Shown here in pieces: positions 27,238 through 35,660 of a DNA stretch of 64,000 nt (within the stretch, counting starts at the first letter, position 1; the number at the start of each line of letters is the position of its first letter). The notes below the pieces were generated by a model. That model was given only the letters and a program-made list of their open reading frames with translations. It had not been told where the DNA came from and made no database searches. The DNA comes from Desulfobacteraceae bacterium (lineage in GTDB: Bacteria; Desulfobacterota; Desulfobacteria; Desulfobacterales; JACKCP01), in assembly GCA_020633955.1 (NCBI GenBank), contig JACKCP010000003.1, positions 180,841-244,840 of the forward strand. Reading direction: 5' to 3'. The translations under genes were made by a program, and so were the position numbers.

Positions 27238-27266
27238 TTGACACCATATGACCAATTGGTCATAAT
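27238..27266 (+). promoter_or_regulatory. Consensus-like sigma-70 promoter of the mqn operon with an overlapping palindromic operator
   Basis: TTGACA at 27238-27243 and CATAAT at 27261-27266 are separated by 17 bases, a near-perfect sigma-70 promoter. An 18-bp perfect palindrome, TATGACCAATTGGTCATA, occupies 27247-27264, covering the spacer and part of the -10. Palindromes of this form (GACCAnnTGGTC) resemble operators of TetR-family repressors such as RutR (TTGACCAnnTGGTCAA). Binding there would block RNA polymerase. The regulator is not encoded nearby. The mqnE ATG is at 27304; the AGGACGGGG before it serves as ribosome site. Confidence 0.78.
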
Positions 27267-27303
27267 GCCTTTTTTATTATAAATAAAAGGACGGGGCAAA
27301 AGA

Positions 27304-28398
27304 ATGGAGCCGGTTTTTCTTGATGATAAATTAAAGGAAATTTTTGAAAAAGTTAAAAACAATGTGCGTCTTGATTTTAATGACGGACTTTATCTTTATG
27401 AAACAAAAGATTTAATGGGAGCAGCACAGATTGCAAACTTTAAAAGAAGATCTCTTCATGGTGACAGATCTTTTTTTATTTACAACCAGCATCTGAATTA
27501 CACAAATATCTGCAGGAACAGATGTCTTTTCTGTGCCTATGCAAAAGACTACTGCGAAGCGGGATCTTACCAGTATACAATGGAAGATGTGGAAAAAGAG
27601 CTTCTAGAAAAAATTGATGAGCCTGTAAATGAAATTCATATGGTAGGTGGACTTAATGAAGGGCTTCCATACGGTTATTACATAGACCTTTTAAAGACCA
27701 TAAAAAAAGTAAGGCCGGATGTTACAATAAAAGCATTTACAGCAGTTGAAATTGATCATCTTTCAAATATTTCAGGAAAATCAGTTGAAGAAGTAATTGC
27801 CGAATTAAAGGAAAACGGACTTGAAATGATGCCTGGAGGCGGTGCGGAAGTTTTAAGCTACCGTGTTCATAAAAAGCTGTTTCAAAGAAAAATCAACAAG
27901 GACAGATGGCTTGAAATAATAGAAAAAGTTCATAATGCCGGAATAAAAACCAATTGCACAATGTTATACGGACATATTGAAACCGTTGAGGAAAAAGTTC
28001 AGCATCTTATATATTTAAGAGAGCTTCAGGACAAAACCAACGGATTTATAGCATTTATTCCCCTTGCATTTCATTCAGAAAATACAAAACTTTCCCATAT
28101 AAAAGAAACTACAGCCTTTGAAGACCTTAAAAATATAATTGTTTCAAGGCTCTTGCTCGATAATATCCCACACATAAAAGCATACTGGGTAATGCTTGGA
28201 GAAAAACTTGCTCAAACAGCACTTCATTTTGGAGCTGATGATCTTGACGGTACAATTTTAAAGGAGAAAATTACCCATAGTGCAGGTGCAAAATCAGCTG
28301 TAGGCCATGCAAAGGAAACAATGATAAGGCTGATTGAAAAAGCAGGAATGAAGGCAATAGAAAGAGATGCTTTTTACAATGAAGTAAAGGCGGGATAA
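27304..28398 (+). CDS. mqnE: Aminofutalosine synthase MqnE
   Basis: A radical SAM enzyme that joins the side chain of 3-[(1-carboxyvinyl)oxy]benzoate to SAM-derived adenosine to give 6-amino-6-deoxyfutalosine, the second step of the futalosine menaquinone route. The 364 residues carry the 4Fe-4S CxxxCxxC at Cys70, Cys74 and Cys77 (CRNRCLFC). Family segments EIHMVGGLNEGLPYGYY, TAVEIDHLS, MMPGGGAEVLS and FIPLAFHSENTKLS distinguish MqnE from the related MqnC. It is the first gene of the operon; mqnC starts 1 base after its stop. Confidence 0.92.
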   Translation: MEPVFLDDKLKEIFEKVKNNVRLDFNDGLYLYETKDLMGAAQIANFKRRSLHGDRSFFIYNQHLNYTNICRNRCLFCAYAKDYCEAGSYQYTMEDVEKELLEKIDEPVNEIHMVGGLNEGLPYGYYIDLLKTIKKVRPDVTIKAFTAVEIDHLSNISGKSVEEVIAELKENGLEMMPGGGAEVLSYRVHKKLFQRKINKDRWLEIIEKVHNAGIKTNCTMLYGHIETVEEKVQHLIYLRELQDKTNGFIAFIPLAFHSENTKLSHIKETTAFEDLKNIIVSRLLLDNIPHIKAYWVMLGEKLAQTALHFGADDLDGTILKEKITHSAGAKSAVGHAKETMIRLIEKAGMKAIERDAFYNEVKAG

Positions 28399-28399
28399 A

Positions 28400-29461
28400 A
28401 TGATGGAAAAGATTTTAAAAAAAGCTCTTGAAGGCAAAAGAATTTCAGGTGAGGAAGCACTTTTTCTTTATGACAATGCCGATCTTTTAAGCCTTGGAAC
28501 ATATGCAAATATTTTAAGAACAAAAAAAGCTGATAAAAATCAGGTTACCTTTGTTGTAGACAGAAACATAAACTACACAAATATCTGCATTTCTGCATGT
28601 AAATTCTGTGCTTTCTATAAAAAGCCTGAACAGGAAGGCGGATACTGGATAACAAATAAGGAGCTTGAGCAGAAAATACTTGAAACAAAGGAACTTGGCG
28701 GAACTCAGGTTCTTTTGCAGGGAGGACTTCACCCTGACAAAAAACTTGATGATTATGTAAATCTTTTAAAATACATGAAATCATTTGATATTCATATTCA
28801 CGGATTTTCACCCCCTGAAATTTCCCATATTTCAAATCTTGAAAATATAAGTGTAAAGGATGTTTTAAAAACACTTATTGATGCCGGTCTTGGTTCAATT
28901 CCAGGAGGCGGTGCAGAAATTTTAGTAAATGAAATAAGGGAAAAAATTTCTCCAAACAAATGCAATGCAGACAAGTGGCTTGATGTAATGGAGCAGGCCC
29001 ATAATCTTGGACTTAAAACCACAGCAACCATGATGTTTGGACATATTGAAAAAAAAGAGCACATAATTGAACACATGGAAAGATTAAGACAGCTTCAGGA
29101 TAAAACCAAAGGCTTTACAGCATTCATTCCATGGACTTTTCAGCCTTCAAACACAAAACTTGAATCAAAAACAGCAACTTCTGCCGAGTATTTACGGGTT
29201 TTGGCAATTTCAAGAATTTTTCTTGATAATTTTGAAAATATTCAGGCTTCCTGGGTTACCCAGGGATCTAAAATTGCTCAGACTGCACTTTTTTTCGGAG
29301 CAAACGACCTTGGAAGCACAATGATAGAAGAAAATGTTGTAAAGGCTGCAAATGTAGACTTCAGACTTCCAATGGATGAAATGATAAGGCTTGTTCAGAC
29401 AGCGGGATTTGAAGCATGGCAAAGAGACTGCTTTTATAACCGTATAAAAAAGTTTGATTGA
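28400..29461 (+). CDS. mqnC: Cyclic dehypoxanthinyl futalosine synthase MqnC
   Basis: A radical SAM enzyme that forms the spiro cyclic dehypoxanthinyl futalosine from dehypoxanthine futalosine. The cluster-binding Cys63, Cys67 and Cys70 lie in CISACKFC. GGTQVLLQGGLHP, HGFSPPEISHIS, SIPGGGAEIL and FIPWTFQPSNTKL are its signatures. The 353-residue length fits. It is homologous to the upstream mqnE, probably an old duplication. Its stop overlaps the TTG start of the deaminase gene by 4 bases. Confidence 0.92.
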   Translation: MMEKILKKALEGKRISGEEALFLYDNADLLSLGTYANILRTKKADKNQVTFVVDRNINYTNICISACKFCAFYKKPEQEGGYWITNKELEQKILETKELGGTQVLLQGGLHPDKKLDDYVNLLKYMKSFDIHIHGFSPPEISHISNLENISVKDVLKTLIDAGLGSIPGGGAEILVNEIREKISPNKCNADKWLDVMEQAHNLGLKTTATMMFGHIEKKEHIIEHMERLRQLQDKTKGFTAFIPWTFQPSNTKLESKTATSAEYLRVLAISRIFLDNFENIQASWVTQGSKIAQTALFFGANDLGSTMIEENVVKAANVDFRLPMDEMIRLVQTAGFEAWQRDCFYNRIKKFD

Positions 29462-30606
29462 TTATGTTTTATTTAAGAGCGGCATATATTCTTGATGAAT
29501 TTGGAAATATTTTGAAAAATGCCGCTCTTTGCATTGAAAACGGCTGTATAACTGGAATTGAAAAATCCTTAAAAAACATATCTGAAACTGAAATAAAAGA
29601 TTTAGGACCAGGCATTTTAATGCCAGGGGTTTTTAATATGCACACCCATCTTGAATTATCATGTCTTAAAAATAAGCTTGATTTTTCAAAAGGATTTAAA
29701 TCATGGGTAATTGAGCTTATTGAAAAAAGAGAAAAAATTTCAGATGAAAAAAAAATTATTTCTGCATTAAACGAAATAGATTCTCTTTTAAAATCAGGTA
29801 CAACTGGTGTTTTAGATATTTCATCCCTTGGTATTACAAAGGAAATTTTTCAAAAATCAGATTTAAAAGGATATCATTTTTATGAAGAACTTGGCTTGAA
29901 AGAAAAGTTTTTAAATGAAAAAAAAGAAGAAAAAATTTCATTTGCTGCCCATGCTCCCCATACAACTTCACCTGAGCTTATAAGAAAAATTAAAAATATT
30001 ACAAATAAACAAAAAAATTTATTTTCAATTCACTGCTCAGAATCAGATGAAGAATTAAATTTTATTACAAAAAAATCAAAGGAGTGGGGTGAATTTTTAA
30101 ATTCAAGAAACATAGACTTTTCAGACTGGCCGGTTCCTTCAAAATCGTCTGTTGAATATCTTGATAAATTAAATGTTTTGGATGAAAAAACAATCCTTGT
30201 TCATGTTCTGGATGCAAAAGATGATGATTTTTCAATTATAAAAAAAAGAAACTCAACAATCTGCATCTGTCCAAGAAGCAATAAAAATCTTCACAATAAA
30301 CTTCCTGACTTAAAAAAAATGTTTGAATTTAATATTAATATTGTTCTTGGAACAGACAGCCTTGCAAGCTGTGAAAGTCTTGATGTTTTTGATGAAATGA
30401 AATTTATCTTAAATAATTTTCAAATTTCTCCGGATAAAATTTTAAAGGCAGGGTGCATTAATCCTTCTAAAATTATCGGGTTTGAAAAAATATGTCAGAC
30501 CTTTAAAAAGGGAAACATATTTAACGGTCTTTATATAAATGATGTAAATAAAGATATTTATGAATCTGTAATTTTTTCAGAAAAAAATAAAAGAATTGTA
30601 TTATGA
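29458..30606 (+). CDS. Amidohydrolase, probable aminofutalosine deaminase
   Basis: A 382-residue zinc amidohydrolase with the metal motif MHTHLE (His62, His64), a second His in FAAHAPHT, a third in FSIHCSESDEE, and the catalytic Asp in LGTDSLAS. Placed between mqnC and mqnA, it should deaminate 6-aminodeoxyfutalosine to futalosine, the step that other organisms perform with a different amidohydrolase. The start is TTG 29458 or ATG 29464. TTG overlaps the mqnC stop by 4 bases; no strong Shine-Dalgarno separates the options. The assignment rests on the fold plus the operon. Confidence 0.8.
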   Translation: MIMFYLRAAYILDEFGNILKNAALCIENGCITGIEKSLKNISETEIKDLGPGILMPGVFNMHTHLELSCLKNKLDFSKGFKSWVIELIEKREKISDEKKIISALNEIDSLLKSGTTGVLDISSLGITKEIFQKSDLKGYHFYEELGLKEKFLNEKKEEKISFAAHAPHTTSPELIRKIKNITNKQKNLFSIHCSESDEELNFITKKSKEWGEFLNSRNIDFSDWPVPSKSSVEYLDKLNVLDEKTILVHVLDAKDDDFSIIKKRNSTICICPRSNKNLHNKLPDLKKMFEFNINIVLGTDSLASCESLDVFDEMKFILNNFQISPDKILKAGCINPSKIIGFEKICQTFKKGNIFNGLYINDVNKDIYESVIFSEKNKRIVL

Positions 30607-31427
30607 ATGATTTAATTAAACTTGGAAAATTCAATTATATAAATGTAGTTCCTGTTTACCATGATTTGGAAAAATATCTTCCCAAAAACTGCTGCACATT
30701 AAATGAAGGCCCGCCTGCAGTACTAAATGCGGCTTTAGCTGACGAGGTTCTTGATTTAAGCCCTGTTTCAGCCTTTGCCTATGCACTTTACCATGAAAAA
30801 TGGCTGCTTGTTCCTGATATTTCAATAAGCTGCAGCGGTGATGTAATAAGTGTTCTCTTAGCTTCAGATTTAAAATTTGAAGAACTTGACAAAAAAAAGA
30901 TACTTTTAACCAATGAATCTGCAAGTGCTGCATCTTTACTTAGAATTTTATTTTTTGAAAAAAATATTTATCCAGAGTTTTATTCAGGAGACATTCATAA
31001 ACTTGATAAAAATGAGTATGACGCTGCACTTGTTATTGGAGACAATGCTCTTTTAACGGACTGGACCAAAAAATTTACAAATGTTTATGATCTTGGTAAA
31101 AGCTGGTTTGAGCTTACAGATCTTCCATTTGTTTTTGGACTATGGGCTGTTTCAAAAAAATCATATGAAAAAAATAAAAATAAAATTCATGAAATAAAAG
31201 ATATTTTAACAGAAAATAAAAAAAGAAACCTTGATTGTCTTGATGAAATTTCAATAATTTCAGCAAAAAGAAAAAATACAACAAAAGAGTTTATGGCAAA
31301 TTATTTTAAGACCATAGAATATGATCTGTCAGAAAAAAAAATTGAAGGACTCAAACTTTTTTATTCTCTTTTGCACAGGCACAAACTTTTAACTGATAAA
31401 ATTATTCCCCAATTTATAAAAGGTTAA
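30603..31427 (+). CDS. mqnA: Chorismate dehydratase MqnA
   Basis: The first enzyme of the futalosine pathway, converting chorismate to 3-[(1-carboxyvinyl)oxy]benzoate. It has a periplasmic-binding-protein-like fold used in the cytoplasm. The 274 residues begin LGKFNYINVVPVYHDLE, and the family segment LNEGPPAVLNAAL and the DLSPVSAFAYAL strand-loop are conserved. The start ATG overlaps the deaminase stop (ATGA). It is 2 bases from mqnD. Confidence 0.93.
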   Translation: MNDLIKLGKFNYINVVPVYHDLEKYLPKNCCTLNEGPPAVLNAALADEVLDLSPVSAFAYALYHEKWLLVPDISISCSGDVISVLLASDLKFEELDKKKILLTNESASAASLLRILFFEKNIYPEFYSGDIHKLDKNEYDAALVIGDNALLTDWTKKFTNVYDLGKSWFELTDLPFVFGLWAVSKKSYEKNKNKIHEIKDILTENKKRNLDCLDEISIISAKRKNTTKEFMANYFKTIEYDLSEKKIEGLKLFYSLLHRHKLLTDKIIPQFIKG

Positions 31428-31429
31428 AA

Positions 31430-32260
31430 ATGACTGAACAAATTAAGCTTGCTTTTTCAACATGTCCAAATGACACTTTCATGTTTCATGCCCTTGTAAA
31501 TAAAATTATTCCAGCTGATTATGACTTTGTCGTAAGTCTTTCAGATATTGAAGATTTAAATAAAAGTGCATTTGAAAAAAAATTTGATATTACAAAAATT
31601 TCTTTTTCAGCCCTTGGAAATCTTTTGGATGATTATGTTCTCCTAAGGTCTGGTTCTGCACTTGGAAGAGGGTGCGGGCCTCTTGTTGTTTCAGGAAATT
31701 TAAATGATTTTAAGGATTTAAAAAATAAAACCATTGCAATCCCCGGAATTCATACAACCGCAGCACTTCTTTTAAGACTTTATGCAGATTGTGACTTAAA
31801 CCTTGTTTCCATGCCTTTTTATGAAATAATGCCGGCAGTAAGAGATAAAAAAGCAGATCTTGGTGTAATAATTCATGAGGGAAGATTCACATATCAAAAT
31901 TATAATCTTTTATCATGTCTTGACCTTGGAAAATGGTGGGAAGAAAAAACAAATCTTCCAATTCCCCTTGGAGGAATCGCTGCAAAAAGAAGCCTTGGTG
32001 AAAAAACTATAAAAGATATTGAAAAAAAACTTTCTGAAAGTATTTTATATGCATTTAAAAATCCTGATGCTTCAAAAGACTACATTAAAAAATATGCACA
32101 GGAAATGGAAGACAGTGTAATAGATGAGCATATTTCACTTTATGTAAATGATTTTTCAGTTAATACTTCAATTGACGGTGAAAAGGCTTTAAAAAAACTT
32201 TTTGATGAGGCCAAAAAAAAAGGCATAATAAAAAATTCAGGTAAAAATCTTTTTCTTTAA
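31430..32260 (+). CDS. mqnD: 1,4-dihydroxy-6-naphthoate synthase MqnD
   Basis: MqnD cleaves cyclic dehypoxanthinyl futalosine to 1,4-dihydroxy-6-naphthoate, the last dedicated step before prenylation. The 276-residue protein has the family opening LAFSTCPNDTFMFHALV and later ALGRGCGPLVVS and GVIIHEGRFTYQ, where a conserved His acts as the base. It follows mqnA by 2 bases. Confidence 0.93.
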   Translation: MTEQIKLAFSTCPNDTFMFHALVNKIIPADYDFVVSLSDIEDLNKSAFEKKFDITKISFSALGNLLDDYVLLRSGSALGRGCGPLVVSGNLNDFKDLKNKTIAIPGIHTTAALLLRLYADCDLNLVSMPFYEIMPAVRDKKADLGVIIHEGRFTYQNYNLLSCLDLGKWWEEKTNLPIPLGGIAAKRSLGEKTIKDIEKKLSESILYAFKNPDASKDYIKKYAQEMEDSVIDEHISLYVNDFSVNTSIDGEKALKKLFDEAKKKGIIKNSGKNLFL

Positions 32261-32279
32261 GATGGGATAAAGGACATAA

Positions 32280-32840
32280 ATGTACTACGTTGGTATTATT
32301 TTTGAACAGAACAGATATTATTTTTTTACAACTTTAATGCACAGAAAAACAGCAAAAAGGATATATGAACCTTTTATATCTGAAATGATTGAAAATACAG
32401 ATAAAGATAATTTGAAAAAAATAATAAATTCATATCAGACTTCAAAGGAACTTAATATTTTAAAGAAAAAATTCAGTCAGTCTGGAAGACCTCCAAGAAA
32501 AGTAGTTGTACCTCCTGAATTTATAATTTTAAAGGAAGATAATATTTCAGATATTATTGATGAGCAGCGTGTTTCTAAAACAAAAATTATTCTTGATGAA
32601 AAAAATGATGAAAATAATGACGACATTTTTACATCAAAGGAAAAGATTGTTTTATATTTAAAAAAAATATTTGAAGAAAAAAGAATTATTCTTGAAAAAT
32701 TTAAGTCTGATTTTGACTTGGAAAATGAACTGGAAAATATCTATTCAAATAGTTTTGATGATCTTCATCCATTTATCAAAGCCTTTGGACTTGCTGCGGC
32801 CAGTAATGAATCTGGAAAAATAAAAATTAAAAGGTATTGA
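32280..32840 (+). CDS. Unknown protein, sixth gene of the mqn operon
   Basis: Not recognised. It is a 186-residue, Lys/Glu/Asp-rich soluble protein without signal peptide or membrane helix. The N-terminal part has YFFTTLMHRKTAKRIYEPFISEM, a basic Pro/Arg stretch lies about 70-80 (GRPPRKVVVPPE), and the C-terminal half is predicted to be helical. The gene starts 19 bases after mqnD with GGGATAAAGGAC before the ATG, so it is co-transcribed. No menaquinone enzyme known to me has this sequence; a prenyltransferase or decarboxylase can be excluded by its size and lack of membrane helices. Confidence 0.6.
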   Translation: MYYVGIIFEQNRYYFFTTLMHRKTAKRIYEPFISEMIENTDKDNLKKIINSYQTSKELNILKKKFSQSGRPPRKVVVPPEFIILKEDNISDIIDEQRVSKTKIILDEKNDENNDDIFTSKEKIVLYLKKIFEEKRIILEKFKSDFDLENELENIYSNSFDDLHPFIKAFGLAAASNESGKIKIKRY

Positions 32841-32944
32841 TTTGGCAGCTATTAGGCAGAAAAGTCATTTTATCTGAATCGTTTTCAACAGTTATTTGAT
32901 TTGTTTGTCATGGGCTGACTATTAATTTAATCAAGAAAAAAATT

Positions 32945-33033
32945 TTACATGAATTAAGCTGTCACATCTACTGCGTTAAATTATAAGTCTAGCCTGACAT
33001 AAGCAGCAAACTTGAAAAAAGATCAATCCAGGT
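32945..33033 (-). repeat. Repeat family C, partial copy
   Basis: The 32841-33125 gap contains, on the minus strand, ACCTGGATTGATC at its 5' end, then TTTTCAAGTTTGCTGC, then GTCAGGCTAGACTTATAATTT and AACGCAGTAGATG. The same blocks occur in the element at 45049-45246, though this copy lacks two inner insertions and the second terminal repeat. It is an older or shorter member of family C. It lies near the choline-binding gene 3' end and has no frame. Confidence 0.65.
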
Positions 33034-33125
33034 TAGATTCATTGAATACAGCAGCTGGAAAATTATTTTATCCAGCCGCTGCATATTATATAAAAACTAG
33101 TTCAGGCAATACACTTACCCAAAAA

Positions 33126-34070
33126 TTATAATTTTTTAAGATAGTTTTTAAAGGCTTTTAATCCGTCTTTGCCATCTATGGTTTTTACTCCGTCAAACCA
33201 CGGCTCATAAACTTCCGGATGATTTTTAATCCAGTCAAGACCGGCTTCTCGTGGTGTAAGATTCTGATTTTTATTAAGCATATCCATTATCTGATTCATC
33301 ATTGGAATTGGGAACTTGTAATTTTTTAGGAATACGGCGATATTTGGCTGCTCTTTATCAAATCCTTTTCTTATATTTGTATAAACAGTTGCAGTTCCAT
33401 TATTGTCACCAAAAGTATCTGATGTTGAACCTGTAAGATATGTCATATCAATTATTTCATTCATATAATGGGGCGACCAGCCAAGAAATACGATCCATTT
33501 TTTATCTTTGGTGTAAGATCTTACCTGGGAAAGCATTCCTGCTTCGCTGGAAGGAATCATTTCAAAACCTTTAAGATTAAACATATTTTTGTCAATCATA
33601 TCCTGGATGACAAGGTTCCCGTCGTTTCCTTCTTCTATTCCATAAATTTTTGAATCAAGTTTGTCCTTAAATTTTGCAATATCAGAAAAATCCTTTAATC
33701 CACCTTCTGCAACATAAGTTGGTACAGCCAGAGTGTATTTGGCTCCCGGCATATTGGCAACAAAATTCACGACAGTTTTTCTGTCAAAATATTTTTGTGC
33801 AATGTTTGTCATAGAAGGGTACCAGTAACCAAGAAAAATATCTCCGTCTCCTGTTTCAAGTGCCTTATATGCTATTGGAACCGATACCATTGTATTGGAT
33901 GCCTCATAACCAAGGCTTTGAAGAGCTGCTACCCCAAGTTCAGTTTTAACTGTTACGCCAGTCCAGCTGACGCTGACAAACTTGATTTCCTCATTTGCAT
34001 AAACTCCCTGTGTGAACAAAAAACATAAAGCAATTAATCCGGTGATAAATACTTTTCTGAAATCAAACAT
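33126..34070 (-). CDS. Choline/glycine-betaine ABC transporter substrate-binding protein
   Basis: A 314-residue periplasmic solute-binding protein of the OpuAC/ChoX type, with a signal peptide (VFITGLIALCFLFTQGVYA). Motifs are FVSVSWTGVTVKTELGVAALQSLGYE, FLGYWYPSMTNIAQKYF and FLGWSPHYMNEI, whose aromatic residues usually box the trimethylammonium group. AAGGAG precedes the ATG. It closes the choline module, 98 bases from betB. No permease or ATPase of this class is in the window; the ATPase at 41086 is of a different class. Confidence 0.85.
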   Translation of the reverse strand: MFDFRKVFITGLIALCFLFTQGVYANEEIKFVSVSWTGVTVKTELGVAALQSLGYEASNTMVSVPIAYKALETGDGDIFLGYWYPSMTNIAQKYFDRKTVVNFVANMPGAKYTLAVPTYVAEGGLKDFSDIAKFKDKLDSKIYGIEEGNDGNLVIQDMIDKNMFNLKGFEMIPSSEAGMLSQVRSYTKDKKWIVFLGWSPHYMNEIIDMTYLTGSTSDTFGDNNGTATVYTNIRKGFDKEQPNIAVFLKNYKFPIPMMNQIMDMLNKNQNLTPREAGLDWIKNHPEVYEPWFDGVKTIDGKDGLKAFKNYLKKL

Positions 34071-34168
34071 TAGAACTCCTTAAAATTATGTTAACGGCTC
34101 AACTTTAAAACTATTATTTTCTGCAAGGTTGACTGAACCGATAATCATCTTGCAGTCTATTAACTTTT

Positions 34169-35650
34169 TTATTCAGACGTTCCAAACCAGTTCATTGGTT
34201 TATTTGAAAAATTTTGAAAAATATGTTTGATTTCACAATATTCTCCAAATCCTTCACGTCCAAGTTCTCTTCCAATACCTGACTGCTTGTAGCCTCCCCA
34301 TGGTGCTTTTGGATAATAGACATTAAAGTCATTTACCCATATTGTTCCAAACCTCAAACCTTTTGAAAATTTATCTATTCGTGCAGGCGAATTTGTCCAG
34401 AAGCCGGCTGAAAGTCCGTATTCAGTATTGTTTGCAAGCTTAAGTGCTTCTTTATCAGATGAAAATTTTTCAACAGTTATTACTGGGCCAAAACTTTCTT
34501 CTTTTACAATCTCCATATCAGCTGTGCAGTTTGTAAATAAAGTCGGGAGATAAAAAAAACCATTTTTTAAATTTTCATCATCTGGTCTTTTACCGCCTGT
34601 TTCTAGAACAGCACCTTCTTTAATGGCAAGTTTTACATAATCTTCTATTTTGCTTCTGTGTTCTTCAGAAATAAGAGGACCCATTTGGGTTGAATCATCA
34701 AAACCGCTGCCTATTTTAATTTTTTCAATTCTTTTTTTAAGTTCAGATACAAATTGATCATGTATTTTGTCCTCAACCATCAGTCTTGCACCTGCGGAAC
34801 AGATTTGTCCTGCATGAAAAAAGACAGCATTAAGTGCAAAATCAAGTGCTGTATCAAAATCACAATCAGCAAAAATAATATTTGGATTTTTGCCCCCAAG
34901 CTCCAGTGCAATTTTTTTAACGTTTGAAGCAGCAGCTTGCATGATTTTTTTTCCGGTTACAATTCCTCCTGTAAATGAAATAAGATCAACATCATTTGAC
35001 TCTGCAAGTTCAGACCCAACTCCAATACCAGGACCTAAAACAAGATTTACAACACCATCAGGTATGCCTGCTTCCTGACAAAGCTCTGTAATTTTTATTG
35101 CTGTAAGCGGAGTTATTTCACTTGGTTTCATAACTATAGTACATCCAGCCGCAAGAGCCGGTGCCATTTTCCATGACGCCTGTAAAAGAGGATAATTCCA
35201 TGGGGAAATTTGCCCGCAGACTCCAACTGGTTCAAATACAGCTTTGCTTGAAGTATCTGGGAATGGTGAATCAATTATGTAACCACAGTCATCGCTGGCA
35301 AGAAAGGCATAATATTTAAAAATATCTGCAATTCCATCCATATCCCACCGGCTTTCCTCAACAGTTTTTCCCGTATCTAAACTCTCAAGTCTTGAAAGTT
35401 CTTCATGATCCCTTAAAATCAATTCATTTATTTTAAAGAGATAAGAAGCTCTTTCTATGCCTGTGAGATTTGACCAGATACCTGAATCAAAAGCTTTTCT
35501 TGCTGCATTAATTGCTTTTTGGCTGTCTGCAGCACTTCCTTCTGATACTACAGCTATTACTTCACTGTTGTATGGATTTATTATTTCTCTGGTTTCACCA
35601 GATTCAGAACCTACCCATTTTCCGTTTATAAACATTTTTTTTGTCTGCAT
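34169..35650 (-). CDS. betB: Betaine-aldehyde dehydrogenase
   Basis: An NAD(P)-dependent aldehyde dehydrogenase oxidising betaine aldehyde to glycine betaine. The 493-residue ALDH has the catalytic Glu in KKIALELGGKNPNIIF and the catalytic Cys in FFHAGQICSAGARLMVED, plus the C-terminal WVNDFNVYYPKAPWGGYKQSGIGRELG. It follows the phosphorylcholine phosphatase gene closely (10-base gap). Context identifies the substrate; general ALDH activity is secure. Confidence 0.87.
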   Translation of the reverse strand: MQTKKMFINGKWVGSESGETREIINPYNSEVIAVVSEGSAADSQKAINAARKAFDSGIWSNLTGIERASYLFKINELILRDHEELSRLESLDTGKTVEESRWDMDGIADIFKYYAFLASDDCGYIIDSPFPDTSSKAVFEPVGVCGQISPWNYPLLQASWKMAPALAAGCTIVMKPSEITPLTAIKITELCQEAGIPDGVVNLVLGPGIGVGSELAESNDVDLISFTGGIVTGKKIMQAAASNVKKIALELGGKNPNIIFADCDFDTALDFALNAVFFHAGQICSAGARLMVEDKIHDQFVSELKKRIEKIKIGSGFDDSTQMGPLISEEHRSKIEDYVKLAIKEGAVLETGGKRPDDENLKNGFFYLPTLFTNCTADMEIVKEESFGPVITVEKFSSDKEALKLANNTEYGLSAGFWTNSPARIDKFSKGLRFGTIWVNDFNVYYPKAPWGGYKQSGIGRELGREGFGEYCEIKHIFQNFSNKPMNWFGTSE

Positions 35651-35660
35651 AAAAAGACCT

